Assembly (NCBI GenBank): GCA_919902665.1
Contig: CAKKRK010000145.1
Location: 1-41,008 of the forward strand
Direction of reading: 5' to 3'
DNA: 41,008 nt
From: Nitrospiraceae bacterium
GTDB lineage: Bacteria; Nitrospirota; Nitrospiria; Nitrospirales; Nitrospiraceae
The notes beneath the pieces are model-generated. The model had not been told where the DNA came from, ran no database searches, and was given only the letters and a program-made list of their open reading frames with translations. The number at the start of each line of letters is the position of its first letter. Positions within the stretch are counted from its first letter, which is position 1. Positions 18,515-27,055 of this stretch are shown here, piece after piece. The position numbers and the translations under genes were made by a program.

Positions 18515-18835
18515 TTATAGCTTCGGTAGAGCCAACGCACGCACAGGAACTAACCGATCCTCTGTCGGGATCAGGAACATCATTTGTGCGAGGGCTCGGT
18601 ATCTCGCTTCCAATGCACGGCATCGATTCACGAATCGGCTGGCGGATATTCGAGGGAAATAGTTGCGGTGCTGCTCGTAAAAGAGCGCCCGGCGTCCCCA
18701 ACGCTCCGCCTTGAAGATGCACAACCGGGTAACCAATTCAAAAAGATGCTTTGGTGACAACTGTGTGGGTCTCCGTCTCATTGGTGCGGGGATAACAGAT
18801 GTGGAGAGGGTGAGTCCTTTTGTCACATTCTTCAT
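18515..18835 (-). pseudogene. Probable truncated transposase-like fragment
   Basis: A 106-residue basic protein. Its start is well supported (AAGGAGG seven bases before ATG 18835). The segment LSPKHLFELVTRL, the YFPRISASRFVNRCRALE box and the following helical stretch resemble the N-terminal helical region of IS982/IS5-type DDE transposases, where a short 'xYFP...SRFxxR' element precedes the catalytic domain. The DDE catalytic part is absent: the frame ends at VPVRALALPKL, and the other two frames downstream show nothing recognisable. It may be a truncated insertion-sequence gene, or a short unknown protein; the family assignment is an inference from pattern only. Confidence 0.35.
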
Positions 18836-19062
18836 AGCGCGTCCTCCTTGTGCTATGTGCCTGAACCATCGTCTTGAGCATCGCGACGTAAGCGCCTTGC
18901 GCGCCCACAGCCTCGGCTCATCCTTAGATAACGTTATAATCCCAGAAGATGAAGAGAGCATTAGGAGAAGATGAAAACTTCTTCATAAATGGCAAGAAGT
19001 TATGCCTCCCCCACAATCCTGCATGGCGTGAGAGGAGGGAACAGGCAAGACGACGGGGTTGA

Positions 19063-19491
19063 CTATTCGGCGCAGGTGCAGCCTGGGAGGATTTCGGTGG
19101 CAATGTAGGTCAAGTTGTTAGTGTAGGACATAAAACCCTTCCGGCGTCCAAAGAGGGTCAGCACACAGTCTGCTCCCTTGTGGTTGATAAAAAACCGGTA
19201 GTCAGTGCCAGATGGAGCGGCAATGGCGAAGGGGCGTGATCCGAGATCGTAGGTTGTGAGGGTGGAGACGGTCTTGTGTGCAAGGGCATCCGCAATCTCA
19301 GGCTTTTCACCCTCCTGAGTGAGAATGCTCGACAGTTGGTGAGTAAACGACGTGCGGCAGGATTCCTCCGAGAGGTTCGTTACCTTGGCCACCGAGACAC
19401 AGCCCGATGCTGTCAGGGCCACCGCTAGGGAGAACGCGCATACTCGGTGGGCTGGGTACACCAGCCATGCCATATGACGCAGCCTGGCCAT
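19063..19491 (-). CDS. Putative lipoprotein, last gene of the partner-switching operon
   Basis: A 142-residue protein with a type II signal peptide. The hydrophobic stretch AFSLAVALTASGC ends in a lipobox with Cys31. The mature part has four further Cys (in EESCRTS, ADCVL and the terminal GCTCAE) and a region with DYRFFINHKGADCVLTLFGR. I do not recognise a domain. Start choice: ATG 19491 (a second ATG at 19473 would also keep the signal). GGGGGAGG lies 15 bases before the first, which is rather far. It follows the membrane-protein gene after 49 bases, so it is probably cotranscribed and acts at the envelope. Confidence 0.72.
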   Translation of the reverse strand: MARLRHMAWLVYPAHRVCAFSLAVALTASGCVSVAKVTNLSEESCRTSFTHQLSSILTQEGEKPEIADALAHKTVSTLTTYDLGSRPFAIAAPSGTDYRFFINHKGADCVLTLFGRRKGFMSYTNNLTYIATEILPGCTCAE

Positions 19492-19540
19492 GGAGCGGAA
19501 GTGTAGCCTCCCCCTGTCCGATTGCACAACCTGATCCTTC

Positions 19541-20320
19541 TTATCGCTCAGGGGGCACAAAGCTGACGTTGCCGAGGGCCGTGGTTTGGACTGGCGGATA
19601 GGTTCCCTCGAATCTGGCCGGAAACACGTACAGGCGCTCCCTAACTGAGAACAGCAGCCGATACTCCTGTTCGGCATCACTGCGCAGATACAGCGTGAGC
19701 AGCGAGGAGGTTGCTTGTTTATCGACCCGTGCCCAGTTTAGTCCGAGTTGCGTAGGAACCACATATAGGCCCGCGATAATCATGGCGAATGCGATATACG
19801 CCATCGACAGATCAATGAGCCCGCCCATTGTTTTGAACCGCGCCACGAGCAGTTCGAGTGCCGAGCTCAATAAGAGCAGAATTGCAACAACACCGATCGT
19901 GGACAGAACAATAGCCGATGTGACATAGCCTAATGTGCTTAGGACTAGGGTCATCACCAAGAGCGCGAACAAGAACCATGGCCCATACTGAACCACGGCC
20001 AGGGAGCGCTTGAACTGAGCGTTCGCAGTCAAATCGTCCTGATCGGCGATCACTACGAGGTTCGTCGTAGCCAGATACCCGAGGTAGAGCAGGAGTAACA
20101 GCGGTACCCAGCTTTGACTGAAATAGGTCGCCGTCGGAACTTCCTCTAAGATCCACGAGGCTCCGAATTCTGAAAAATAGGCTTTCGTATAAAACGATCC
20201 CGAGAGATACGCCACCCCACTCAGGGCAGCCAACCCGGCTATCGCCTTCGGCGCCTGCTCGATGAGTCGTCGAGCCCCGGCTCGAGCAGATTCAGTCTTG
20301 TTTTGGTCGTCGCGGGGCAT
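19541..20320 (-). CDS. Hypothetical multi-pass membrane protein
   Basis: A 259-residue protein with about five hydrophobic segments (near 25-45, 68-92, 112-135, 138-160 and 165-190) and a soluble C-terminal part of about 65 residues predicted outside the bilayer core. It begins with a charged N-terminus (MPRDDQNKTESARAGARR). No family motif is recognised. It lies 27 bases after the STAS gene and 49 bases before a lipoprotein gene. The order phosphatase/kinase/antagonist fusion, STAS, membrane protein, lipoprotein suggests the membrane pair is an input or output of the partner switch, which is inference from synteny only. Confidence 0.75.
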   Translation of the reverse strand: MPRDDQNKTESARAGARRLIEQAPKAIAGLAALSGVAYLSGSFYTKAYFSEFGASWILEEVPTATYFSQSWVPLLLLLYLGYLATTNLVVIADQDDLTANAQFKRSLAVVQYGPWFLFALLVMTLVLSTLGYVTSAIVLSTIGVVAILLLLSSALELLVARFKTMGGLIDLSMAYIAFAMIIAGLYVVPTQLGLNWARVDKQATSSLLTLYLRSDAEQEYRLLFSVRERLYVFPARFEGTYPPVQTTALGNVSFVPPER

Positions 20321-20347
20321 GGGGCATGATGGAGCACACCGAAATGG

Positions 20348-20731
20348 CTAGCCCGTAAAGGCGGCGGCAGCCTCTTCTTCCGTGTTGCACAATTGAATGC
20401 TCTCTCCATACACCCGGTTCAGCAGGTCAAAGCCGCTGGCCTGAAGAGCTTCTTTGACCATCCCTTTTGCAGCAGCAATCTTCATCTGCCCTTGAACATT
20501 GTTGAGCTGCTTGCAGGCCAGTATCAGGACTCGGATCCCTCCGCTGCTGATATAGTCGATATCAGCCAGATTGAGGATGACCTTTTTCGCACCTGCATCC
20601 ACAATCTTTTTCATTTCCTGGATTCCCTGTTCCGCAGTGGTGGCGGAAAGGCTGCCCTGCATCGTGACGAAGGTGATCCCGGCATTCTGGCGGGAGGTCA
20701 CCGTCAATGTGTGTCTGGTCCCTTGATCCAT
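20348..20731 (-). CDS. STAS-domain anti-sigma factor antagonist
   Basis: A 127-residue single-domain STAS protein of the SpoIIAA/RsbV type. In partner switching such a protein, when dephosphorylated, binds an RsbW-type kinase/anti-sigma factor and frees its target. The signature LADIDYISSGGIRVL (55-69) contains the Ser62-Ser63 pair in which the phosphoacceptor is expected. AAAGGG precedes the ATG. It lies 62 bases after the 925-residue multidomain regulator, whose phosphatase and ATPase modules are obvious candidates to act on it. It gives the operon two STAS modules, one fused and one free. Confidence 0.9.
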   Translation of the reverse strand: MDQGTRHTLTVTSRQNAGITFVTMQGSLSATTAEQGIQEMKKIVDAGAKKVILNLADIDYISSGGIRVLILACKQLNNVQGQMKIAAAKGMVKEALQASGFDLLNRVYGESIQLCNTEEEAAAAFTG

Positions 20732-20793
20732 AGTTATGTCCCTTTCCGGATTAGGAGAAGATCGTCATTCTATCTTAGCAGACCGGCAGCTCG

Positions 20794-23571
20794 TCAACGT
20801 AACTCTTGGACCTTTGATAAGGCCTCTTCCAGCGTGGAGGCATAGAGACTCATCATCAATGCCCCGCTTAATTGCAGGACTGTACGGACGTGGTCGTTCC
20901 CCCCACAGATCACGACTCTTCCGTCGGTTTGGGGCATCGCCATTGCGGCTTTTAGGATTACCCGAAGCCCGATCGAGGAAATATACGAAATGCGGGAGAG
21001 ATCGAGCACGATCTGCCGTTCTCCCTGCCCGATGTGGTCCATCAAAATCTGCTCGACCTCCGGTGCGCTGTTCGTGTCGAAGCGGGTCTGTGGCGTGACG
21101 ATCATGACGGCCCCACTCCGGCGTGACTCGACACTCTTGTCGATGTTCCTTGGAGCGTCGTGTGAGGGGAACGGCAGCCGCTCGACATCGAACGAGCGGA
21201 TCTCGGTCTTGTCAGGAGCCTTCATGGTAGTGGACGTTTTAGCTACCAACTGTTTTTTCACTGTCAAGACGTTGTGCCCCACAGTGCGATGGTACGACAC
21301 CTCATCAAACATGGAGCGCACCAAGTGAATTCCCAGACCACCGATCTCGCGCTCATGAAGCAGGAGCGACAGATCAGGAGGCGCGACTGTTAGCGGGTTG
21401 AAGGGAATGCCATCATCCGTAATGGTGAAGATGACGCAGGTATCACGCACTTCGCCTTCGACCTCAATGTGATGCTCCGTCGGGGCGTTGGGGAAGGCAT
21501 ACTGCACCACATTGTTAAGCAGGTCGTCTAACGCCATATTGAGAGTGGGAATAAGCGGCTTGGCTCCTTCCCATTGTGCCACATACTGTTCAAAGGCCAT
21601 CTGGAGGTCCGGAATGGCCATCAATTGATTGGGCATCGTTTGACGGAAGACCCGATCGACCACGTCAGACGGGGCGATGCCATGATACCGCAGTCCCAAC
21701 ATCGTGATATCGTCCGCCTGCGGGACTTCACCCGCAAAGGTTCTCACTGCCTGCATGATTTCACCGAGGCGATCGACCACGGAGACAGCCTGAGATTTGG
21801 CGAGGACCGTTTTTAGCCGCTCGTTGCCGAACAGTTCGCGCCGCCGATTATCCGCTTCGGTAACCCCATCGGTGTACAAGAAGAGCTCATCTCCCGGACC
21901 CAATTGGATGGTCGTCTCCTTGAAGGCGATGCCCTCCATGGGACCGACCATGGGGCCGTCGATGCCCGTCAGCCACTCAAACTGTCCATCTTGCCGTTTC
22001 AGCAGAGGAGGATTGTGGCCGGCGTTCGTCGTGAGGAGCGAGCCATCGCGGAGATTCAAGATGCCGAGATACAAGGTCACAAACATGCAGGAATCGTTGT
22101 CCGCACTCAGCGCATCGTTGACATGTGTGACGATACTGGCGGGTGAGGGATCGGAGGCCGCCAGCGTCTTCACCATAGTCTTGGTCATGGCCATAAAGAG
22201 TGCGGCTGGGACACCGTTGCCCGATACATCGCCAATCACGAAACAGAGCCGATGCTCATCGACCAGGAAGAAATCATAGAGGTCGCCACCGACCTCCAGC
22301 GCCGGTTCGAGCACCGCATAGAGTTCGATCTCCCTCCGATCCGGGAAAGCGGGGAATACGCGTGGGAGCATACTCCGTTGAATGTCTCGACCGACATTCA
22401 GTTCTTCCTGCATGCGGGCCTTCGCGGTTTCAACCAATGCGAGGGAATCCGCTAACCGTGCCTTGGCATCTTCGGCAGCCTGTTCGGCGTTTTTCAATGC
22501 CGTAATGTCGGTCGCGATAAAGACAATCCCGCCATCATGCGTCTTCCGCTCATTGATTTGAAGCCACTCTCCACTGGACCGGTATTGAATGTAGGGTGTG
22601 ACAGGATTTCTATGCACATCCAGGCGCCAGTGCATCCAGGGTTCGACATTCCCGATCGCCGCTGGAATATCGCCGCGTTCGGCAGTCCGGCGAACGATCG
22701 ATTCGAACGGGTCGCCTGCTTGAACTTCGGGCCCAGTCCCAGACATGACTTCACGATATTTGCGATTACAGATGACCAGACGGTCGTCCACGTCGAAGAG
22801 AGCAAACCATTGGGGGACGCTTTCGATGGCTTCGATCAGACGCGCATGGCTATCGCGTGCCAGGCTTGATGCCGCCGTTACTTGCCGATCGATGATGGCC
22901 AGGAGGGTCGAGAGTGAGACGGCGACCACCGCGAGGAGATCAACCTCGATTCCAGGCGCTGGAGCACTGGACGCGATGCCGGACAGACCGTACGTCGGAA
23001 TCATCCCGATGAAGTGGGACCCAGAGAGCGCAAGTCCCATGGCGCTCGCCTTTTCTGTCACTCGCCAGTTTCTGTGCGTGATATTCCACGATCCGATCAC
23101 GATGCCGATGATGCTGAGTGCCACGATCCCAACCGTCGACAGCACAAAGAGCAACAAATCATTCTGGAGATCGATCGGCTGGTGGACCGCCATCATACTG
23201 GCGAAATGGGTCAGGGTCATACAGCCCCCCATCAGCATGCCCCCGGAGATGAGACGCATCCGACTGTCGGCATGGCTGCTGATCAGGTATACGGCGACGG
23301 CTCCTGTCGCTCCGGCGGAGAGAAATGAAAGCACGGCAAGCCCTGAATCCTGGGCTGCTGAGACCGAGGGACAGAATGCCAGATTGCCGATGTAGTGAAT
23401 CGCCCAGATTTCAAGACCCGCGGCGACGGCACCGATCGTCAGCCATCGGAACCTGACGGGGCCTTGATCAGGAGCGCGCATCCGTTCGGCGATGCTGAGG
23501 ATGACATAGGCAGCCGAGCCACCCAGCAGCAACGAGGACACACCTAGCAAGGGATCGCACATTCCGAGCAA
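20794..23571 (-). CDS. Multidomain partner-switching regulator (MHYT-like, PAS, SpoIIE, HATPase, STAS)
   Basis: A 925-residue membrane protein that joins a complete partner-switching circuit. An N-terminal seven-helix MHYT-like sensor (8-235) has diverged motifs around H59, H122 and H186. A PAS domain (246-360) and a short coiled coil (360-398) follow. Next comes a SpoIIE/RsbU PPM phosphatase (398-630) with metal-site motifs GGDLYDFF (428-435), DVSGNG (448-453), LYTDGVTEAD and ADDIT (619-623). An RsbW-type ATPase (645-775) has DDLLNN (682-687), TDDGIPFNP and GGLGIHLVR. A STAS domain (818-920) has YISSIGL. A TTG start at 23571 is chosen because AGGAG lies 8 bases before it; an in-frame ATG follows three codons later. 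The target of the switch is not identifiable here. Confidence 0.92.
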   Translation of the reverse strand: MLGMCDPLLGVSSLLLGGSAAYVILSIAERMRAPDQGPVRFRWLTIGAVAAGLEIWAIHYIGNLAFCPSVSAAQDSGLAVLSFLSAGATGAVAVYLISSHADSRMRLISGGMLMGGCMTLTHFASMMAVHQPIDLQNDLLLFVLSTVGIVALSIIGIVIGSWNITHRNWRVTEKASAMGLALSGSHFIGMIPTYGLSGIASSAPAPGIEVDLLAVVAVSLSTLLAIIDRQVTAASSLARDSHARLIEAIESVPQWFALFDVDDRLVICNRKYREVMSGTGPEVQAGDPFESIVRRTAERGDIPAAIGNVEPWMHWRLDVHRNPVTPYIQYRSSGEWLQINERKTHDGGIVFIATDITALKNAEQAAEDAKARLADSLALVETAKARMQEELNVGRDIQRSMLPRVFPAFPDRREIELYAVLEPALEVGGDLYDFFLVDEHRLCFVIGDVSGNGVPAALFMAMTKTMVKTLAASDPSPASIVTHVNDALSADNDSCMFVTLYLGILNLRDGSLLTTNAGHNPPLLKRQDGQFEWLTGIDGPMVGPMEGIAFKETTIQLGPGDELFLYTDGVTEADNRRRELFGNERLKTVLAKSQAVSVVDRLGEIMQAVRTFAGEVPQADDITMLGLRYHGIAPSDVVDRVFRQTMPNQLMAIPDLQMAFEQYVAQWEGAKPLIPTLNMALDDLLNNVVQYAFPNAPTEHHIEVEGEVRDTCVIFTITDDGIPFNPLTVAPPDLSLLLHEREIGGLGIHLVRSMFDEVSYHRTVGHNVLTVKKQLVAKTSTTMKAPDKTEIRSFDVERLPFPSHDAPRNIDKSVESRRSGAVMIVTPQTRFDTNSAPEVEQILMDHIGQGERQIVLDLSRISYISSIGLRVILKAAMAMPQTDGRVVICGGNDHVRTVLQLSGALMMSLYASTLEEALSKVQELR

Positions 23572-23767
23572 CGGTGAAGCTCCTGTCAGGACGTTCGTTC
23601 CATGCGCGGATCAGCCATCATGACACGCGCGTTTGAATTGTCGGCGGTTGCGCCAAGGCGGAGGAGAGGATCCCTCAAACCTGGCCGTATCACCTACCAT
23701 GAGAAGTCGCAGCTCGCAAGCAAGAGGGCGCCACGGTACTTCTTCACAGGATGTATCACAACTGCCG

Positions 23768-24775
23768 CTACTGCACCGGTTGATTGAGGCGGTCCCAACG
23801 TGGAGTCCTCGAGCCGAGATCAACAGACCAATAAATACACATCGCTTGCCCCAGAATGTGCTCCTTGCTGATCGGTCCCAAGAATCGGCTATCCAGACTC
23901 TCCTCCCGATTGTCACCCAAGACGAAATAGCTGTCGGGAGGTACGGTGACAGGCCCAAGGTTATCACGGACGTTTCCAGACAGGCTCGATGCGTCGGTAT
24001 GTTCCACATAGGGCTCGGTCAAGGCTTCTTCGTTCACCGAGACCACCTGATTGTGAACTTCGATCCGATCGCCAGGAACCCCGATCACGCGATGGAGAAA
24101 AAGTGTCCCATTGCTGTCTGGATAGCGATAGACGACGACTTCGCCGCGTTGAGGTTCTGCAGCATGATACGCAGCCCTATGTGCGATCACATGGTCTCCC
24201 GGCAAGAGCGCCGGGACCATCGCCTCATGTGAGATCTGGAACCGATGTGACCAGGCCCGCACCGCAGGCAACAGGTCCGGCAGACGGTCCGTCACAAAAT
24301 TCCAGCGGAGTTCTTGCATTCTGGACGTTGGGCTGAGAACTTCGTTGTCATACCCCTCGACCAATCGCCGGGCTTCTGGAACCGACAACATTGAGGCATA
24401 GTATTGCCCAAGATGGTGCTCCCAGAATTGTTCCGGGGCCAGATCGAACAGCATGACTTTGAGTGAGCGTACAAATGACTGCGCGATGCGTTCCTTCTCG
24501 GATGGCGTGAATGGACTGGTCAGATCAGACTCGATCTCTAGCTGATGGCTGAATCCCGCCACATCGGCTTGGTCCGCAATAGACTGGTACAAACGATCCG
24601 ATGCCACCTCCAGGCTGGCCAACTGGTGAAATACAGCCTGTGACTCGCTGGTACTGTCAGCGGGAGCCATAGGAGCCGTGCTGCATCCAGCCCAGAGGCC
24701 ACTCCATGTGATAAGCAGACAGAGGGCAACATGATTCAAAGATCGACTAAGGATGAGAGACAGGCAGGAGAGCAT
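23768..24775 (-). CDS. Signal peptidase I-like protein lacking both catalytic residues
   Basis: A 335-residue exported protein with an N-terminal hydrophobic segment ending LWAGC (Cys31, imperfect lipobox). A helical region (40-150) vaguely like DUF2059 follows, then an S26 signal peptidase fold (175-320). Box B reads ISHEAMVPALLPGD: the nucleophile Ser before Met is Ala185. Box D reads FLHRVIGVPGDRI: the general-base Lys is His228. Box E, GDNREESLDSRFLGP (287-301), is well kept. So the fold is present but the Ser/Lys dyad is absent. The ATG at 24775 has GAGAGGAG about 17 bases upstream, which is far. It may bind signal peptides or be a regulator; protease activity is unlikely. Confidence 0.85.
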   Translation of the reverse strand: MLSCLSLILSRSLNHVALCLLITWSGLWAGCSTAPMAPADSTSESQAVFHQLASLEVASDRLYQSIADQADVAGFSHQLEIESDLTSPFTPSEKERIAQSFVRSLKVMLFDLAPEQFWEHHLGQYYASMLSVPEARRLVEGYDNEVLSPTSRMQELRWNFVTDRLPDLLPAVRAWSHRFQISHEAMVPALLPGDHVIAHRAAYHAAEPQRGEVVVYRYPDSNGTLFLHRVIGVPGDRIEVHNQVVSVNEEALTEPYVEHTDASSLSGNVRDNLGPVTVPPDSYFVLGDNREESLDSRFLGPISKEHILGQAMCIYWSVDLGSRTPRWDRLNQPVQ

Positions 24776-24817
24776 TGGGCGGTTCAGTCAACGCTCCTCT
24801 CGTTTGTGAACCCCAGG

Positions 24818-24868
24818 AGGATACCGCACTGGGGCCTGATAGGAAAGGGCATTCAGTCACAATCTGGG
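24818..24868 (-). repeat. 50-bp repeat copy 1, upstream of the signal-peptidase-like gene
   Basis: Aligns without gaps to 27164-27213 with 37 of 50 identical positions. On the minus strand the best kept blocks are TTGTG, CCTTTCC, ATCAG and GCGGTATCCT. It ends 43 bases before the start codon at 24775. TATCCT with CTTTCC 18 bases upstream could be a -10/-35 pair, so a shared promoter or operator is possible. Confidence 0.55.
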
Positions 24869-24976
24869 CAACGTGTCTGTGAGCGGGAGAGGCCAACCCT
24901 ATCACCCGTTGCAGTGGGGATATCAGGCAATACACCGCAGCGGTTCTGAGCAGGCCGGGCATCGAGCCTTATCCGG

Positions 24977-25729
24977 CTATGTTCCGCATTTCCCCAACCG
25001 ACGGTGAAATAGCTCCAACACCATGTCGTAGCAGATCCGGGCCGCTGCCGGATCATAGCGAGGACCTTCGTCACGCATGAATGCGTGCGCGGCGTTGAAC
25101 TCGTGCCACTGGAAATGCACGTCGGCATCGCTCAGCGCGTTGTAGATAAGCGCCCGCCCTTCGTGGGGAATGTGCGGGTCCTGTCGGCCCCAGATCATCA
25201 ACAACTCCCCTGTAATCTTGCCGATTCGATCTAAGCTGTCGTCATGCGTACCCTGCCCCAGGCCGCGTTTGTGGATGTCCGTGGCGTAGAAACAGGCAGC
25301 GGCCAGTACATCGGGCTGCATCGCCGCGCGAAATGCCAGATGTCCTCCGATGCAAATCCCGATCACGCCCAGCCTGCCTGTGCAGTACGGTGACGATGCC
25401 AGATAGTCCAGTGCCGCGCGCGCATCGCCGTCGTAGCTCGACAAGGTCTTCGTGATCTTATGTTGATTGCCGCGTGCCGCGCCTGCTTCGTCATAGGCTA
25501 ATACCGTCCCGGCCGGCTCCAGCTCGTGGTAAATTTCCGGCACGGCCACCACAAATCCATGGCTCGCCAGCATGGCCGCCGTACGCCGGATCGGTCCCGA
25601 GACCTGGAAAATCTCCGAGTACAGAACCAGCCCCGGATAGCGTCCCTCTTCGATAGGGCGAACGAGATAGGTCCGCATCGGCCCTGTCGGAGTCGTGAGA
25701 TCAGCCGAGTCAATGTCGGTAATAGTCAT
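24977..25729 (-). CDS. Dienelactone hydrolase family protein
   Basis: Alpha/beta hydrolase of 250 residues related to carboxymethylenebutenolidase. The expected triad is visible: nucleophile Cys126 in GVIGICIGGH, Asp184 in WGRQDPHIP and His215 in NAAHAFMRDEG. There is no signal peptide, so it is cytosolic. GGAG lies seven bases before the ATG. Dienelactone hydrolase proper acts in chlorocatechol degradation, but most members of the family have unknown ester or lactone substrates, and no aromatic-degradation genes are visible here. It is separated from its neighbours by 200 bases downstream and 132 bases upstream, so it is probably its own unit. Confidence 0.9.
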   Translation of the reverse strand: MTITDIDSADLTTPTGPMRTYLVRPIEEGRYPGLVLYSEIFQVSGPIRRTAAMLASHGFVVAVPEIYHELEPAGTVLAYDEAGAARGNQHKITKTLSSYDGDARAALDYLASSPYCTGRLGVIGICIGGHLAFRAAMQPDVLAAACFYATDIHKRGLGQGTHDDSLDRIGKITGELLMIWGRQDPHIPHEGRALIYNALSDADVHFQWHEFNAAHAFMRDEGPRYDPAAARICYDMVLELFHRRLGKCGT

Positions 25730-25861
25730 AGGCTACTCCAATGGCAATGAGCAGTCAGCCCACGCACGTCTCAAGGACGATGCGGCATGAGTCGAGTATA
25801 GAACAACTCCGGCAAGCACCGTATGAACAACAGAAAATCTCCCACGACCAAATCTGCTCTC

Positions 25862-27055
25862 TTATGCCTGACCATCGCGAGGCCAAGCCGATCTGTACCC
25901 TGCGCGTTTGAACCAGTGCGGTGTCAGAAGCTTGAGAAGGGTCCGGGGCGTGAACGCCAGATCTCGATAGGTTCGTTTCCCGGTCATGACGTCCGTTACC
26001 ACTTCACAGAGGCGTTGACCCTGTTGAGAAAACGCCCACGATCGGATGCGGGGAAAATCGTACAGCAGTCGGGCCAGCCATCGTCCTGCTTGTAGTTCAG
26101 GAAGGATCGTCTCAGTGAGTGAGCGGGTGTACTCACTTCGGACGGACTCCTCTTCAAACCGCCCGTCAATCAACGATTGTGCAGCCATCAGACCACTTCG
26201 AATGGCGAACGAAATCCCTTCTCCGGTGACGGGATCGGCGAAGCCTGCGGCATCACCGACCAACAGGATTCGCTTGTCGACGAATGGTCCTCGTCGCGGA
26301 CGAATGGGAATGACAAAACCATGTCGATCCACCCGTATGACAGATCCGCAACCGAGCAAATCGAGATAGCGCGCCATCGAGGATTTGAGATCACTCCCCC
26401 GTTGTCTCGTCGACAGGACACCGATCGAGAGATGCTGTTGTTTGGGAAAAGCCCAGGCATACCCATGAGGCAGCAGATCAAAATCAAATCTCGCTGTGTT
26501 CTGAAATCTGTCCAACTGGTCAGGAGACACCGTCACTTCATATTCAAGCGCCGGAATAAGGACACGTCCATCGGCCATTCCCATGGTTCGGGCAACCGTG
26601 CTGATCGCCCCATCGGCTGCGATGACGAACTTGGCCTTCATCGAGCCCTTGTTTGTCGCAACGGTGACGAAATCACTGTGGAACGACACTCTCTCGACAG
26701 CACATTGTTGGTGGACGACTGCTCCGGCTGTTTGAGCTGTGGAAAGAAGGGCATAGTCAAACTGATCGCGCATCGTCATGGAGACGATCGGAGTCGCTCG
26801 ATGAGTCGTGAAGGATAATCCGGCAGGAAGAACATTGAGCTGTGCCGTATGGCAATCTTGTTCGACGACGTGACGCACATCCAAAGGCAGCGCCTGCATG
26901 GCCCGTCCCACAATCCCGCCACCGCACGTTTTGTACCTCGGTAGGGCAGCCTTTTCGATGACGGTGACCGCCACACCCGCTTTGGCCAGACCCCATGCCG
27001 CGCAAGCCCCGGCCGGTCCACTGCCGACCACAATGACGTCATACGTAATGGACAT
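25862..27055 (-). CDS. Geranylgeranyl reductase family FAD-dependent oxidoreductase
   Basis: A 397-residue flavoprotein of the GGR family, which reduces isoprenoid double bonds or acts on related lipids and quinones. It has the FAD-binding GSGPAG (11-16), the family box RYKTCGGG (40-47) and the second FAD motif GDAAGFADPVTGEGI (267-281). There is no transmembrane helix; membrane association is likely peripheral. Its upstream region (109 bases before the ATG) carries a copy of a 50-bp repeat shared with the signal-peptidase-like gene. The substrate cannot be decided; menaquinone side-chain or archaeal-type lipid saturation are family precedents. Confidence 0.9.
   Translation of the reverse strand: MSITYDVIVVGSGPAGACAAWGLAKAGVAVTVIEKAALPRYKTCGGGIVGRAMQALPLDVRHVVEQDCHTAQLNVLPAGLSFTTHRATPIVSMTMRDQFDYALLSTAQTAGAVVHQQCAVERVSFHSDFVTVATNKGSMKAKFVIAADGAISTVARTMGMADGRVLIPALEYEVTVSPDQLDRFQNTARFDFDLLPHGYAWAFPKQQHLSIGVLSTRQRGSDLKSSMARYLDLLGCGSVIRVDRHGFVIPIRPRRGPFVDKRILLVGDAAGFADPVTGEGISFAIRSGLMAAQSLIDGRFEEESVRSEYTRSLTETILPELQAGRWLARLLYDFPRIRSWAFSQQGQRLCEVVTDVMTGKRTYRDLAFTPRTLLKLLTPHWFKRAGYRSAWPRDGQA

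Noticed and set aside
18405-18722. Second minus-strand frame overlapping the transposase-like fragment
   Set aside because: It has no good start, low-complexity content and no family motif.
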